Shown here piece by piece: positions 49,769-61,046 of a DNA stretch of 64,000 nucleotides. The stretch comes from Crotophaga sulcirostris (Eukaryota; Chordata; Aves; Cuculiformes; Crotophagidae). A program made the position numbers and the translations under genes. A model generated the notes under the pieces. The model was not told where the DNA came from. It made no database searches and saw only the letters and a program-made list of their open reading frames with translations. The DNA lies in the NCBI GenBank assembly GCA_013397455.1, contig VYZB01000030.1, forward strand, positions 715,241-779,240. Direction: 5' to 3'. The first letter of the stretch is position 1; every line of letters starts with the position of its first letter.

Positions 49769-50436
49769 AGCAAGAAGGGGACGTATTTCCACTCCCCAAC
49801 TTAATCCTTTGTTATAACGTAATTGCGGAGAGTTGCCTGGCTGGCGAACAGCTGCACAGCGTGGGCTCTCGCTTCTGCATAGCTGCTTGTCCCCGAGCTG
49901 GGGGAATAAATGATTTACTGGGGAGGCTGGGACCTGAGGGCACTTAACCCGTGCGATTCCTGAGGGACTAGTCTGAAAGGCCACTTTGTAAAAGAAGCTG
50001 AAAGAGCAATTTCAGGTGCAAAGTGGGGTGTCTGTGTGCAGTTTGATTTTTTTTTTGAGTGTTAGCTAGCTGAAAAAAGGCTCGAACCCAGAAAGTGGGG
50101 TAAGTGGAATTGGGTAGAAACTGTGCTGATTTGGATTTTTAGTATTTGATGCTTTAATTCCGAAGTCAGACTTGAATGAGTGTTCTCTCTTCTCTGTTTT
50201 AGAGATGTGATACTCTCTGGTGCTTGGAGTTTTACTTTTTGTGGGGCATTCCCTGGTTGTGTAATGTAATACTGTGTCCTGGGAACAGAGCTGCAGCTCT
50301 AATTTTTCCTCTCTAGGGATGTGATGCTAGGTGACTCCATCATTGCACTTGCTGGATGAATGATGTGCCTTTTTGAGACTGTCAAGCCAGAGTAGGGATG
50401 TTCCAATAAAATGAATGTGTTCTGTGACTGTGTAAA

Positions 50437-51080
50437 GTGTTTGTTAGAGGAGAATATTTTTCTCAAAATGAGCCAGCAGTGTGCGCTTGCAACCCAGAAA
50501 GCCAACTGTATCCTGGACTATATCAAAACAAGTGTGACCAGCAGGTCGAGGGAGGTGGTTCTGTCACTCTGCTGTGGTCTCGTGAGGCCTCACCTGGAGT
50601 CCCACGTTCAATTCTTGAGTTCTCAGCACAGGAAGGACATGGATCTGTGAGAGAGAGTCCAGAAGAGGCCACAAAAGTAATCATAGGGCAGGAACACCTT
50701 CCATACAAGGATAGGCTGAGAGAGTTCTGGTTGTTCAGAAGAGAAGGCTCTGGGGAGACCTTGTAGTAGCCTTACAGTACTTAAAGGTAGCCTACAGGAA
50801 AGCTGGGGAGGGACTTTTTACAAGAGCAAGTAGTGATAGGACAAGGGGAATGGTTTTATGCTAAAAGAGGGGAGATTTAGATATTAGGTAGAAATTTTTT
50901 ACTGTGGGGTTGGTGAGGCACTGGCACAGGTTGCCCAGAGAAGTTGTGGAAGTGTTCAAGGCCAGGCTGGATGAGGCTTTGAGCAGCCTGATCCAGTGGA
51001 AGGTGTCCGTGCCCATGGCAGGGGAGTTGGAACTTCATGATCTTTAAGATCCCTTCCAACACAAACCTTTCTATAATTCC
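50437..51080 (+). mobile_element. CR1 non-LTR retrotransposon, 5'-truncated and decayed
   Basis: This is a sense-strand remnant of a CR1 LINE, the dominant retrotransposon of bird genomes. It covers the last part of ORF2 (downstream of the reverse transcriptase core) and the 3' UTR. Translation in two successive frames gives CR1-like blocks: QQCALATQKANCILDYIK then VRPHLESHVQF in the first frame (to a stop near 50650), and RLREFWLFRREGSGETL in the next frame near 50710-50766. Further on are the typical DNA blocks for the conserved stretch around 'aggacaagggg' (50839), 'ttgcccagagaagttgtgg' (50931) and 'gttcaaggccaggctggatg' (50956). The 3' UTR hairpin around GCCCATGGC (51011-51019) and the 'cccttccaac' terminus are present; the terminal octamer repeat is eroded. 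The frame change and stops show it is dead. The left edge is uncertain by tens of bases. Subfamily was not determined. Confidence 0.95.
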
Positions 51081-51705
51081 TGTAGTTTTGTGTGTCGAAA
51101 GAAAAGGAGCACTTAAGAAGAAACAGTTCTTAATTTTGCAGTTACAGATGCTGTTGTCCTGTGCCACAGGGAGTGGGGTTAGCACAGTTTCTCCATTAGG
51201 AAACGTAAAGTTTCTGATGAAGTTTTCCTTTTCTGGATAAAATCACTAACCAGACTTTCCCTGAGTAAGTCTGTGATGCCTAGAGCTGCAGAGCAGAAGC
51301 ATTTGCAAAAGGGAACCTAAAGGGAAAAGTGAGTCTGATTATATTCTTTAGAGAGGAAAAGCACATTAAAACATGGGGTACTGAAGCTGCTCTGAACTCC
51401 ATCAGAGTGGAGGCGTCTCTTGGTCTTGATGCCAGTTTTTACAGCTCTTACTTGTGGCTTTAGCAGTTCAGGTTGCTGCATGCACTTATTAAAATACGCA
51501 TTAGAGAATTTACACGTGCTAGGAAAAAAACATGCATGTGCTTTGGACCCTGTTCATCATTTTCTACTTCAGGCTTGTATTTTTTGAAATACAGTGCAAG
51601 CGCTGTGGCTTAGGAGGCGCAAGGAATAGGGCCTTATTGCTCAGATCTAGGGTTTGGTGGTTTTGTTTCTTTACTGAAACCATCATCACTCAGTGTAATT
51701 CCTGT
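51081..51705. other. Unique spacer between CR1 and mariner
   Basis: About 625 bp with no recognisable element. The two mobile elements are not nested in each other. Confidence 0.6.
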
Positions 51706-51707
51706 TA

Positions 51708-51735
51708 GGTTGGTGCAAAAATAATTACCGGTTTT
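51708..51735 (+). repeat. Mariner 5' terminal inverted repeat
   Basis: Left terminal inverted repeat of the mariner copy, directly after a TA. Its first 19 bases are identical to the reverse complement of the right end, and 26 of 28 positions match overall. In mariners this is where the transposase N-terminal helix-turn-helix domains bind. Confidence 0.95.
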
Positions 51736-51924
51736 GTCATTGTAAACTGTGATGGCTTTTTTGGATTAAACTTTTAGTTAACTGAGTCATGTTGTATACC
51801 ATTTAAAAATGCAAAATTCACTCTACTTATTTATGCTAGTGCTTTTGTTTTCACAGTTTATTCTTTTTTATATTATGCTGCCAAATTAAAGATGGGAAAA
51901 AATAAATCTGAGTAATTTTGGTGT

Positions 51925-52316
51925 GAATTCAAAAGGGAATGTAAAGCAGTGGAAACTGGTAGCAATATCAACCAAGCTTTTGGCCAAGGTATTGTCAATG
52001 AATGTGCAGCTCAATATTGGTTCCAAAAATTTTGTAATGGAAATGAGAGCCTTGAAAATGAAAAGAGTCACAGAAGTCCTTCTGCAATACACAGCAACCA
52101 GTTCAGGGCCGTTATCGAAATAGACCCATGCAAAATTATTCAAGAGGTTGCAGAACAACTAAATGATGACCGTTCAACAGTCGTTTGACATTTACACCAA
52201 AATTGGAAAGTCAAAAAGCTCAACAAATGAGTGCCATACGAGCTGAATGAAAACAAATCACCATTATGTGACAAAAACGATGTATTTCTTGATTGCATTG
52301 TAACATGTGACAGAAA
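51925..52316 (+). pseudogene. Mariner transposase remnant (N-terminal part, catalytic core deleted)
   Basis: One + frame translates to the N-terminal DNA-binding part of a mariner transposase. It begins EFKRECKAVETGSNINQAFG, then shows WFQKFCNGNESLENE, AVIEIDPCKIIQEVAEQLN, and after two stops VPYELNENK. The helix-turn-helix region is covered. Two in-frame TGA codons (52186-52188 and 52228-52230) interrupt it; the first replaces the Arg expected after STVV (CGA to TGA fits CpG decay) and the second replaces the Trp of the KWVPHEL-type motif. The frame continues to FLDCIVTCD, whose last Asp (52309-52311) corresponds to the first D of the DD34D triad, and then passes into the 3' inverted repeat. 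The second and third Asp and everything between are absent, so no active enzyme can be made. Confidence 0.92.
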
Positions 52317-52344
52317 AAAACCAGCAATTATTTTTGCACCAACC
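52317..52344 (-). repeat. Mariner 3' terminal inverted repeat
   Basis: Right terminal inverted repeat, ending in AACC directly before TA. It pairs with 51708-51735 with two mismatches at positions 20 and 22 counted from the outer end. The decayed transposase frame runs directly into this repeat because the intervening catalytic region is deleted. Confidence 0.95.
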
Positions 52345-53390
52345 TAATAAAATAACACAGACCTGAGAGTGAGGAAAAGAGTTAAGGTTTTAGGACTCAT
52401 ACTATAGACAGTTGTTGAAGTCCTGTTCTTCCAACCTCACCAATATTCCCCTGGTGATGAGTGTCCGGAGGCACTGTCAGTTCCATATAATGCATCTTTA
52501 CTTTTAAAGGTAACTAGCAACTTTCATGATGTTTCTGCTTTGGCTGCCCAGCTTGATACCCTTTGAGATAGACCCCCTTTTTGCAGAAACTTCTCGTTTT
52601 ACTTGTCCTTTGAAAACTGGTGCTTTCGTAGAAGTTCCTAGTTAAGCAACCAAAATCAATAATCACTCTTACAAATGTGAGCTGGTTATCACTGAGAGCT
52701 TCCCAACAATTTACTGCCAAAGTTTTTATCCAAACTACAAAGTGATTTGGAAGGCATAAACTCAAATTTTACTCATTTTGAAGAGGCAGCTACCAGGTCT
52801 GCTAAGGATTTCTGTAAGTTAATATTTGAGTGTGAGAAAAATGTCTTGAACGTGTTGGAGGACTTGAGGATAAACATACATGCGCTTTTGCGTACATACT
52901 GCACTTAATTCAGGTTGACTGTTAGTTCTTAACTTTATTAGGATGCAGCTACTTGAACTGAAGATGAGGTCTGTGATTTTTTGTTTTATTACAACAGCAT
53001 GACAACTCCTTTGGAAACATTGATTGGATTTTACAAATCAGTGTCTTAAATAGTTTGCCATTGGTAATATTTTAAAGGAAAAAATGGATGCGTGAAGGCA
53101 GGATTATATCTCATTACAAGTGAATTGTTTGACAGTATGCGTGTGTTGTAAAATGGGAAATTAATCATCCTGTGTTGATGACCCTTGGACGTTTACAAAA
53201 GGCTGGTCTTTATGTTGCACAAATAGTTTCCGGACACAGGAAAGAGGCTTATGACAAGAGGATGAGATCAGTTTGTATAATTAGAGCTAACTGATAATCC
53301 TTTTACTCTGTTTTTCCAACTTTTTACGGTATCTTTCTTAATTTGAATCCAGGCATGTGGATTGTAGAGTGATATCCACTGTAATTTGAG

Positions 53391-53416
53391 GTTTTGTTTT
53401 GTTTTGTTTTGTTTTT
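53391..53416 (+). repeat. (GTTTT)n simple repeat
   Basis: Four near-perfect GTTTT pentamers ending in a T6 run. Confidence 0.92.
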
Positions 53417-55290
53417 TATATCTACTAATGGCTGAAGAAATGGGAGCAAGGAGAGCAGACGTGCATGTTTGGGAGAGATTGCTGCCTTCTTCTGCTAGGC
53501 ATGGGGAATCTCACTGCTTTTATCTACCCTACACTGCTTCATCTCTTTCCAGGCTTTGGGTAGGAATTAAGTAATTCCTTAAATTCTTTTTTTTTATTTT
53601 TGACAATTTTGAGGTAGACAGTGTCTCAGAAGAAGCTGAGTCTAAGGGTTTTTTGGCTAGGTGTTCATCTCAGGAGTAAGACAGGGCTGACAGAGCTAGG
53701 TAAGGGAGTTAACTACAGCATGGAAAAACCTTAAGCTTATTTTTTTATTTGTGTCTGTATATGCATGCCTGCACCTCAATTTTGTGTTGAGCTTCTTTAT
53801 TTTGGCAAGGATGATGGGATAAATTTGGGGAAGGGGAGTGCCATGGTGTTGGGGTTGGCTGGAGCGTGGATGAGTCCAGAGCAGCGGTGGGTGCAGCCCC
53901 TGGGCAGCCCAGCTCCCAGCCCAGGAACAGCGCTGGGCTGGTTCCTGCTGCCAGGAAGCTGAGCTCCATTAAGCAAAGCGAGTTAATCTGTATCCAGAAC
54001 ATTTTATTAAATCACTGGTCAATTAAATCAGTGATGCTCTGTTAGCTTGTGTTGCGGCTAGGCTGCTGGGCCCTCTGCTGTGGCATAACCTGCAAGTTGT
54101 TCAGCTGTAGCAACTCCCTGACATCTGTTTGTTGGGCTGTTGTACGTGAAGACCACGATACTGAGGTTTCCAACACTTTCAAAAGAAAAAAGATAGGATT
54201 TAGATAGATCTTCAATTTAATATTTTCATTTTTTTTCTAGAGGGAGAGGAGTGTCACAAAGTTTCTTTTCTTTTCCTTGCCCTCAAAGCAATCTGTGTGC
54301 ATCTGATTTTCCTGAGGGTGGCTTGCTGGGCTATGTCAACACCTCTGGAGAACGACTGTAGAGCCAGGCCAACACAAAATGCCTTTTCACCTTCTTTCCA
54401 TCCGTTGCAGCCAAAAGAAACTCCTGTGTGTTTTTTAATTGAATGGCAGCATATGGTTTTGTTTGCAGACAGGACGCAGCTGGGAAGCAGTATCACCTGT
54501 GGGAATGCTGCATGAGGGATATATTTTTGTTTTAAGCAATCAATTTAGTGACAAAACATAACTTTCAGCAAGTTACATAAATTCAGATGATTGTACACAA
54601 ATATCTGGTTTTTTTGTAGTTGTAAACTCAGCTGTCATAGTAAACACAATGCTGCAGTGTGATGGTAACTTGTTTGTTGCTGCAGGTTTGAAGTGTGGTT
54701 TCTTGTTTCCTCACCTCCTCTCCTTTCCACGGTCAATGGCTTTTGCTGGTGGTATCACATTCCTGTGTGTCTGCAAAATAAACTTGGGATGAGTTACTTC
54801 TCCTAATTCTTCCAACCTCCTGTTTCTGACCAGATATTCAAAATCATGCACATTAGTGTAGCTACAGGGAAAGTCTTCCTACATTTAATAGTGTGATGCC
54901 TGGAAGGATGTGTGTTCGTCTTCTGTCTTAAAGTTAATTTAGTCACTGCAATTGCAGATACTTTATTTATACAAATTTCTCTATGCACATAGTTGAAAAA
55001 CTGGGTTATGGGTTTATTTCCCCTGCCTAAACCATTTGTAGGTTTTTTCCTGGATTTTTTATTTAGTCTCCTTTCACATGGATTTTAAGGAGAGGGCATA
55101 AAGACATTGATTGGAAAGATTGTTCATTTTATGAATGGTGAGTTCTGGCATTCATTCAGTATGAGCAAAGCTTGTGGGGCAAAATGTGTGAACAAACCTG
55201 TGTCTCACCCAGCACCACAGGATGTGATTGCAGATCTGAACTTTGTAGGAAGGTATCCAGGAAAAATGCCAAACAAGAAAATATAAGGGG

Positions 55291-55316
55291 TAAAAAACAA
55301 ACAAACAAACAAAACA
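55291..55316 (+). repeat. (AAAC)n simple repeat
   Basis: An A-rich lead (taaaaaac) followed by about four AAAC units. Confidence 0.88.
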
Positions 55317-56240
55317 ACCCTCAAGTCATTGTTTCTTTGTATTTTCAGACTTCGTTACTGGTAAAAAAAGTGGGGGGGGCAGGGAGGGAATCAAAGCCCC
55401 AACTGTGTTTCAAACAATTGTGTTATAGCAAAAAAGCAAGGAGACTGGCGACAAGTAATACAAAGCAGCAATGTCACATATACCACTCATAAGAAAAGTG
55501 GAATATTCCAGCTCAGTAATTCCCTTGACACTAGGGGAGAACAATAAACTTGTGAAAGATGTTGCTATTTTAGTTCTCTTTGCGTAAAATTTGTGGCTCC
55601 AGCAGGAATTCATCTGTATATGGCTGGTTGGTCTTCTCCCCAGTCCCCCCACTTGCTGTTTCCTCTGTCTTTATTTATCTTGTACAGTTTAGAGCAGGAG
55701 CACTGTAGGACCTGAAACCAAATCCTCCTGATATTTCTAAGCACTTCATAAATTAACATTTTGTAAGACCAGTGTGTGGGGGAGTGCCATTGAGGACACT
55801 GCGCTTTGTTGAATGAGAAGTGATGTGGTTTTGGAAGTTTGATTTTCTTTTTCTAGTGCAGCCATATAGAAGGAAACGATGCAGCCCAGCCAAGTTGGGG
55901 TGGTTGTGTGCTGCCTGGAAATCTCTGGGTTTCTTTTAACTCTTTCACAGTTTATGGGTTGTTTGTCTAAAGGGTGAGGGTCTGAGGACTGGCTGTAAGA
56001 CAGGTTGTCCAATCAGGGGTGTATTTATATGTTACAGTACAAAACAAAGTCTGTTTATGGTTTGCTCCGGTACAGATAACTGATGTAAATAGTGCTTCTT
56101 TAATTGCTGTGGGATGTATGTAGTTTGCACCACCTGGTGAAGTGTTGCTCCAGAGCCTTGAAGACACAAAGCTTAGTCCCTTCTAGAACTGAAGTCCTAG
56201 TACAAACCTATGTTACAGGATTTCTGTAAATTCTTATATT

Positions 56241-56242
<2 letters not shown>

Positions 56243-56274
<32 letters not shown>
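56243..56274. repeat. Homopolymer of 32 G
   Basis: An uninterrupted run of 32 guanines in otherwise AT-rich DNA (flanks 'tatatttt' and 'aatcctcc'). Such a run can form G-quadruplexes and is error-prone in sequencing, so its true length is uncertain. Open frames that cross it read as poly-Gly and are artefacts. Confidence 0.98.
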
Positions 56275-56275
<1 letters not shown>

Positions 56276-59200
56276 ATCCTCCTTTGCCTTGCAGCCTGGC
56301 AGTGCTTTGATGCTGTCCCCCTTGCAGCTGGAAAACCATCCTGCTTTCTCTGCAGTTCTGCTTATCTGCTCAAATGCTTTCCATGCGATCTGTAACTTCA
56401 TCAGATTCTCCATGTGTTTTTTGGCTGTTCTGTCCTACCCGCAACCCCAGTCTCTATGGCTAAGACTGTTTTTCTGTACAGCTGGGAGAGCATGGTTAAA
56501 GCTCTGCAAATACAGATCGTTGTTTCTAAAATCAAATACTAAAATGTCCTTGTCCATGAAATTTTGTGTGAAATACCACTGAAGTTCTCTAGAAGGGACT
56601 TTAATACAAATCATTGTATTAATTGTTAAATACTTAACAGAGCAGAAAGGCATCCTTCCCATTTTGAGAAGACTTCAGTAGCTTTCAGTTTTACTGACCT
56701 ATGCAGATCTTTACAATGTCTAAAACCACTGTTGTTTTTAAGAACTTGAACCTGGACCTTTATTTCACGTTCTGCTTTCAAATTTGCAAAAGCAAGGAAG
56801 GGAATTCACTGTTGTTATTCTAAGGGAAAAGATCTAATACAATTCCAGAAGCATTGCAAGGTAAGTATCTGGATGGCTGTAGAGTATGTGATAAGCCTCC
56901 CAGATGCTGAAATCCAAGATTCAGCTATTTTCAAGAAATAATATGAAAGTGTTAAGTACAAGGAACTGCTGCTGGAGCAGATTCTGCTGGCTGCCATGAG
57001 GGTGCCCATAGCATAACTTCTTGTGCTGGGTGGGATTTATACTTTTCTATTCCTGTTAGTTTACTTTTCAAGGCAATTCATGTGCAGTCCTACTGATCTT
57101 GCAGTAGGGCCAGATACTCTCTCTGCAGTCTGTGTTATCTGATAGAGCAAATGCTGCCTGCCCAAAAAGATAGAAATTTCTTTCTGGGGCTCAGAGCAGG
57201 CATCAGCTTGAAGGATGTACTCCTCTAATACAGGAGAAAACAGTTTTACCTTTTTTCTCTCTTTTTTTTTCTTTTATTTTTTTCCTTATTTTTACACTTA
57301 AAGCAGTCCAACTTACTAAATGACTGTATTAAAGTCCTTATGTATCTTGGTTTGATTATGAACAATATGGTCTTTCTTTTGTTTTCCCTTTTCTTATTGT
57401 ATTAAAAGATTTTAAAAAGTTTTTCAGAGGCTGCTCCCTGCCTTCCCACTGGTTGAAGAAGTTCACTTGTCTAGAAACCTAAATTTAGTCCTTTGCTGAC
57501 ACAGAGTAGTCATTCAGGCTTATCTGTCACTCAGTTTTTCTCATATGTTTTTGCCAAAGCATTTCCTAACAAGGTAAAATAAAATATCTTCCAAACCTGC
57601 CTGTCTCCTTGCAAACTGAATTTGCATCCTTTGAAAAATTGAACTGACATGTATTGTGAAATGAGAAGTCATTTTAAGTTATTGATGTAAGGGCAACCTC
57701 TTAAGATAAGAGAAGGAAAAATCTTCCTGCAGAAAGTATTTCCAGGATTTTTACTTTCTTATTTGACAAGAACAAGTGTTCAGCAATGTCATCTGATTTC
57801 ACTGCTGATGTGCACTTCTCTTGCCAAAGAAACCCAACAAAAACTGATTGTGAGTCTGAACTCATAGGCCTCCGCTTTTTTCCTTGATGTGAAGTGTCAG
57901 TATTCTCCCTTCCATACACATAAAGTTTTTACTTCTTCTGGACTCTGTGACTTGTGACACTTCCATTACAACTAAAGCCTTCTCTACTACAGAAAGAGGT
58001 TAGCCAGTGGCAGTTTTTGATGCCAATTCATCCTTGCTTGATCTGTACATGTCCTGCCCCTCTTTCCCATTTCTCTCTCTTCTGTGCTGTCAGACATCTG
58101 CCAGGAAGGTGATAGAGCAGGACAAAATGGTCTGCACTTCTGTCAGATGGTGAAGATCAGAGGATGCCATCTCACTTTATTCCTTGAATTACAGGAACCT
58201 AAATGCTCTGTTGAGGGCATGCTCTTCTGATGCTGATGTTTCATGCAGATCTTTATCTTCAGTGCCGCCTGTTCGAGCTAGACAACACAGGAAATCTTCT
58301 TTACTGGTTTCCACCAATGGTCTTAAAAGGAACATTCTTACTAATGCTCATATTGTCTGCTCCATAAAAAAAGACTAATGAAAAACTTCATCAAAGGAAC
58401 TTATGCGGTGTTTACATGTTGGGCATTTCAGCAAAAATGTCTTATGTGTATCAAGCGTAACGTGTAACTTAACAGCTTCTCACTTTGGATAAACCCAGCA
58501 GAGTAGACCTTGTGATGGAGCACGTGAACTGTGGTTTCTCCTTTTTGTAAAAATGTGATGGGTGTTGATGGCAGGTGCTAGAACGGCATCTTGTACAAAA
58601 ATCCCCAAAGCAGGCAGAGAACTCATAGCTGATCAGTTGCAACCTTAATGTCAAATAAAGAAGCCTTGGTTCTGGTGTAGTACTGGTCCTCCGTGGCTTT
58701 GCTGAAAAGGGTAGGCTAAAGCATCTGAAACAGTCAGTAAGAAAGGAGATAAAAGGTCACAGAATTTATTGCATGTAATGGTAAGACTGACAATAATATA
58801 CCAGTGAACTATGATAGAGGAGAAGTAAAGCTGTTAAATAACAAAGGAGGGAGGAATATGTTTGACTTTAGGGTAGGATAACTTCCTTTCCTCAGAGCAA
58901 ACTCCTGACAAACTGAAATAGGTGATAAAAAATAATAAAAAAAAAGAATTATTTGGAAGTGGAGAGAAACTCAAGGAGTAGAATACAGGTATGTGTCTTG
59001 GGCAAACACAAACCTGTTCTGTGTTTTCTACATTTTTCATGTGACCTCCTTTGACTTGCACTTTATTCTATGGAAGGCCAGGATAAATATTGCTAGTGTA
59101 GAATGAATGGCTGGATTTGGGGGATAAGGGATAATCCTATTAGTTGATGTAAATACAAAAGCATAGATTCTGTCTTTGAAGGTGTATTACACTGTATCTT

Positions 59201-61001
59201 TCATCAGCAAGGAGAAAAGTTGTTCAGTTAGATGTCAAGACTTGAAATGATTTGGTGAGAAAATGATGTTTTATAGTAACTCCCTTTAAGCATTATCATG
59301 TGAGACACAACTCTTGATTCTCTACAGTAATTTTTTTTAAGTCATGTACAAATACTACCAGATTGCTGTGTTAGACTGCAGGTCTTAATTTTAATTCCTG
59401 AGAGAACTGTTCAGCAATTAGACTTTGTAAAAATCCAAATGTAAAGTAGACCTAAAAGTGAGTTTTTCCAACCATGTTTCGGTTTCCGTTAGATACAATA
59501 AGTACTCTCAGCTAGATAAGGTTTTGGTGCCCCTGTTCAAGATGCTCAGGTTTAGAATAAGGGAGCGAGGCTCAGATTGGTCATGAGGGATATTGGAAAG
59601 GTTTGCGCATTTTCTCTTTTTGTTTCTTTTTGTCTTTTCTTTTTGAGCCCTCAGTAGGACTGAAATAGCAAGAGCATGTTGTAGTGCACAAGTGCTTGCA
59701 GAGCTGGCTCTGGACCTTGCCTGCCCAAATGATAGCTAGTGCTACTGGTCCTCTCTTTCCATGAATATGTCTTTGAAAGAGCTGAAAATACAGGGAAAAC
59801 TATCAAGCATAACCATTTGGAGGCATTCTTGCTCTTGGAAGGGTAACTTTGAGGTTGAAAATAGATACGAATTTAACTAGATTTAAAACTGTTGCTAAAT
59901 ATTTGACTATCTCTTGGCTGCCTTGGAGGACCTTTTGCAGAGGGTTGGTGAGCAAGCTTGGCAGGTAGCTCAGGCATTTTAAAACAACCAGTACAAAACC
60001 GATTATTTGTAAAATAAAGAGAGGGAGCAAGGATAGCTGGAATCAGCTGAGAAAACTCAGTCTGTGGTTTAATTTCTGTCTCACTAAAGACAAACTGTGG
60101 GATTTGGAAAAGAATGAACCATGAACAAGATCCTGTGTTTTTTATGTGAAAAGCAGAGTGGTATTTCATCGCTTTTTTAAAGAGTTCGAAGTATTTGCAG
60201 AGCATTACCAGTACTGCAGACATGAGCAACATCAGAAATTCCATTTTTAATTGTTTTGCATTCCTTCATCTTAGGATCCTGGACTGCTTAATACACACAT
60301 TAAATGAAAACTTACAGCTTTTGTTTAGGGTGAATATTTTCTACTGCAGTGGAGAAACTAATGCAAGTGAAATTCTGTTTCAACTGATTTAAGGCTCAAT
60401 ACAAATAACTTTCACCACATTATATAGAAATTCCAGGGGCATTCCTAAAAGAGGAACGTTTCTTGACTGAAATCATCTTGGTAGGACAAGTAATGGTAGT
60501 TTTTGACTATGAAAATGCTGATGGAGAATCATAAGCATTATCTGTTATGGAAATTTTCCTTCAGTTTTCTAAGGAGCATTTTTGATAGTTTGATTTTTAT
60601 GTAGCTTTGAAATCTTTCTTAAATAAACAATCCAGTGGAAGGGGAAGAAAAATGGCACCGAATTAACTTGGACATGGTAGTTTTCACCAGAGTCTTCTCC
60701 AGCAGTGGAGGGAACTCCAAATCTTTACAAACATTTTTTGGGTGGGAGTGGGGAAATTGCTGGACAGATAACAATTAAGGATTGATAATTGTTGTAAAAA
60801 GCAGATATGAAGTGAGAGTTATTAGGATGAAAGCTGAATAGAGATGGACATGCAGGGGAAGCAAATTTCACTTGGGGTACCCTCAGTGCCAATATAACTG
60901 ACAGCTCAGATGAGGAGCGTTTTGCTCTATCAATCATTTTAGAGTTGTGAGCAGAGATTTAAAAAAAATATCTTAAACTTGTCTCTTCTTTTTTGTTTCA
61001 G
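56275..61001. other. Unique non-coding sequence
   Basis: The pyrimidine-rich tract at 57.25 kb and a second one near 59.61-59.65 kb are the only structures seen. A 36-nt splice-like interval at 56825-56860 is mentioned under findings. No gene or element recognised. Confidence 0.55.
57250..57297. repeat. Pyrimidine-rich low-complexity tract
   Basis: Almost continuous T with scattered C. It could act as a strong polypyrimidine tract, but no acceptor followed by a plausible exon was found directly after it. Confidence 0.8.
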
Positions 61002-61046
61002 TGTTCTGAGGTCATGAAACTTAATCCACAACAAGCTCCATTATAC
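61002..61046 (+). other. Candidate exon (45 nt)
   Basis: A strong acceptor (cttcttttttgtttcag) precedes 45 nt, followed by a near-consensus donor (gtgagtac). Frame 0 is open and gives CSEVMKLNPQQAPLY, which has coding-like composition. A 45-nt interval has at least one open frame most of the time by chance, so support rests on the splice signals. I cannot name a protein containing this peptide. Confidence 0.3.

Larger units (their letters stand above)
39704..50436. other. Unique non-coding sequence
   Basis: Holds the A22 tract, two short perfect hairpins, an (AAAC)n repeat, the A/C-rich tract and the candidate exon at 49426-49493. A possible trace of an ancient SINE-like repeat lies near 42669-42720 (not annotated). 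No gene recognised; the longest frames (45111-45587, 158 codons; 43718-44137, 139 codons) have no domain. Confidence 0.55.
51706..52346 (+). mobile_element. Mariner (Tc1/mariner) transposon, internally deleted, Galluhop/Hsmar1-like
   Basis: A non-autonomous mariner copy of about 637 bp sits between two TA dinucleotides (51706-51707 and 52345-52346), as expected for mariner integration at TA. The ends are inverted repeats of about 28 bp with two mismatches; both start GGTTGGTGCAAAAATAATT. The interior on the + strand encodes a decayed N-terminal transposase. The element is about half the usual full length of roughly 1.25-1.3 kb because the catalytic region is missing. The end sequence and peptide match the lineage that includes human Hsmar1 and the chicken element Galluhop; assignment to Galluhop is by recognition, not by search. 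Confidence 0.95.
52347..56242. other. Unique non-coding sequence
   Basis: Contains the (GTTTT)n and (AAAC)n repeats and a GC-richer patch at about 53840-53965. No gene recognised. Confidence 0.55.

Noticed and set aside
50082..50094. tRNA T-arm-like GGTTCGAGCC on the minus strand
   Set aside because: No acceptor stem, D-arm or anticodon arm can be fitted around it.
56210..56582. Open frames containing poly-Gly
   Set aside because: The glycine run is simply the G32 homopolymer read as codons.
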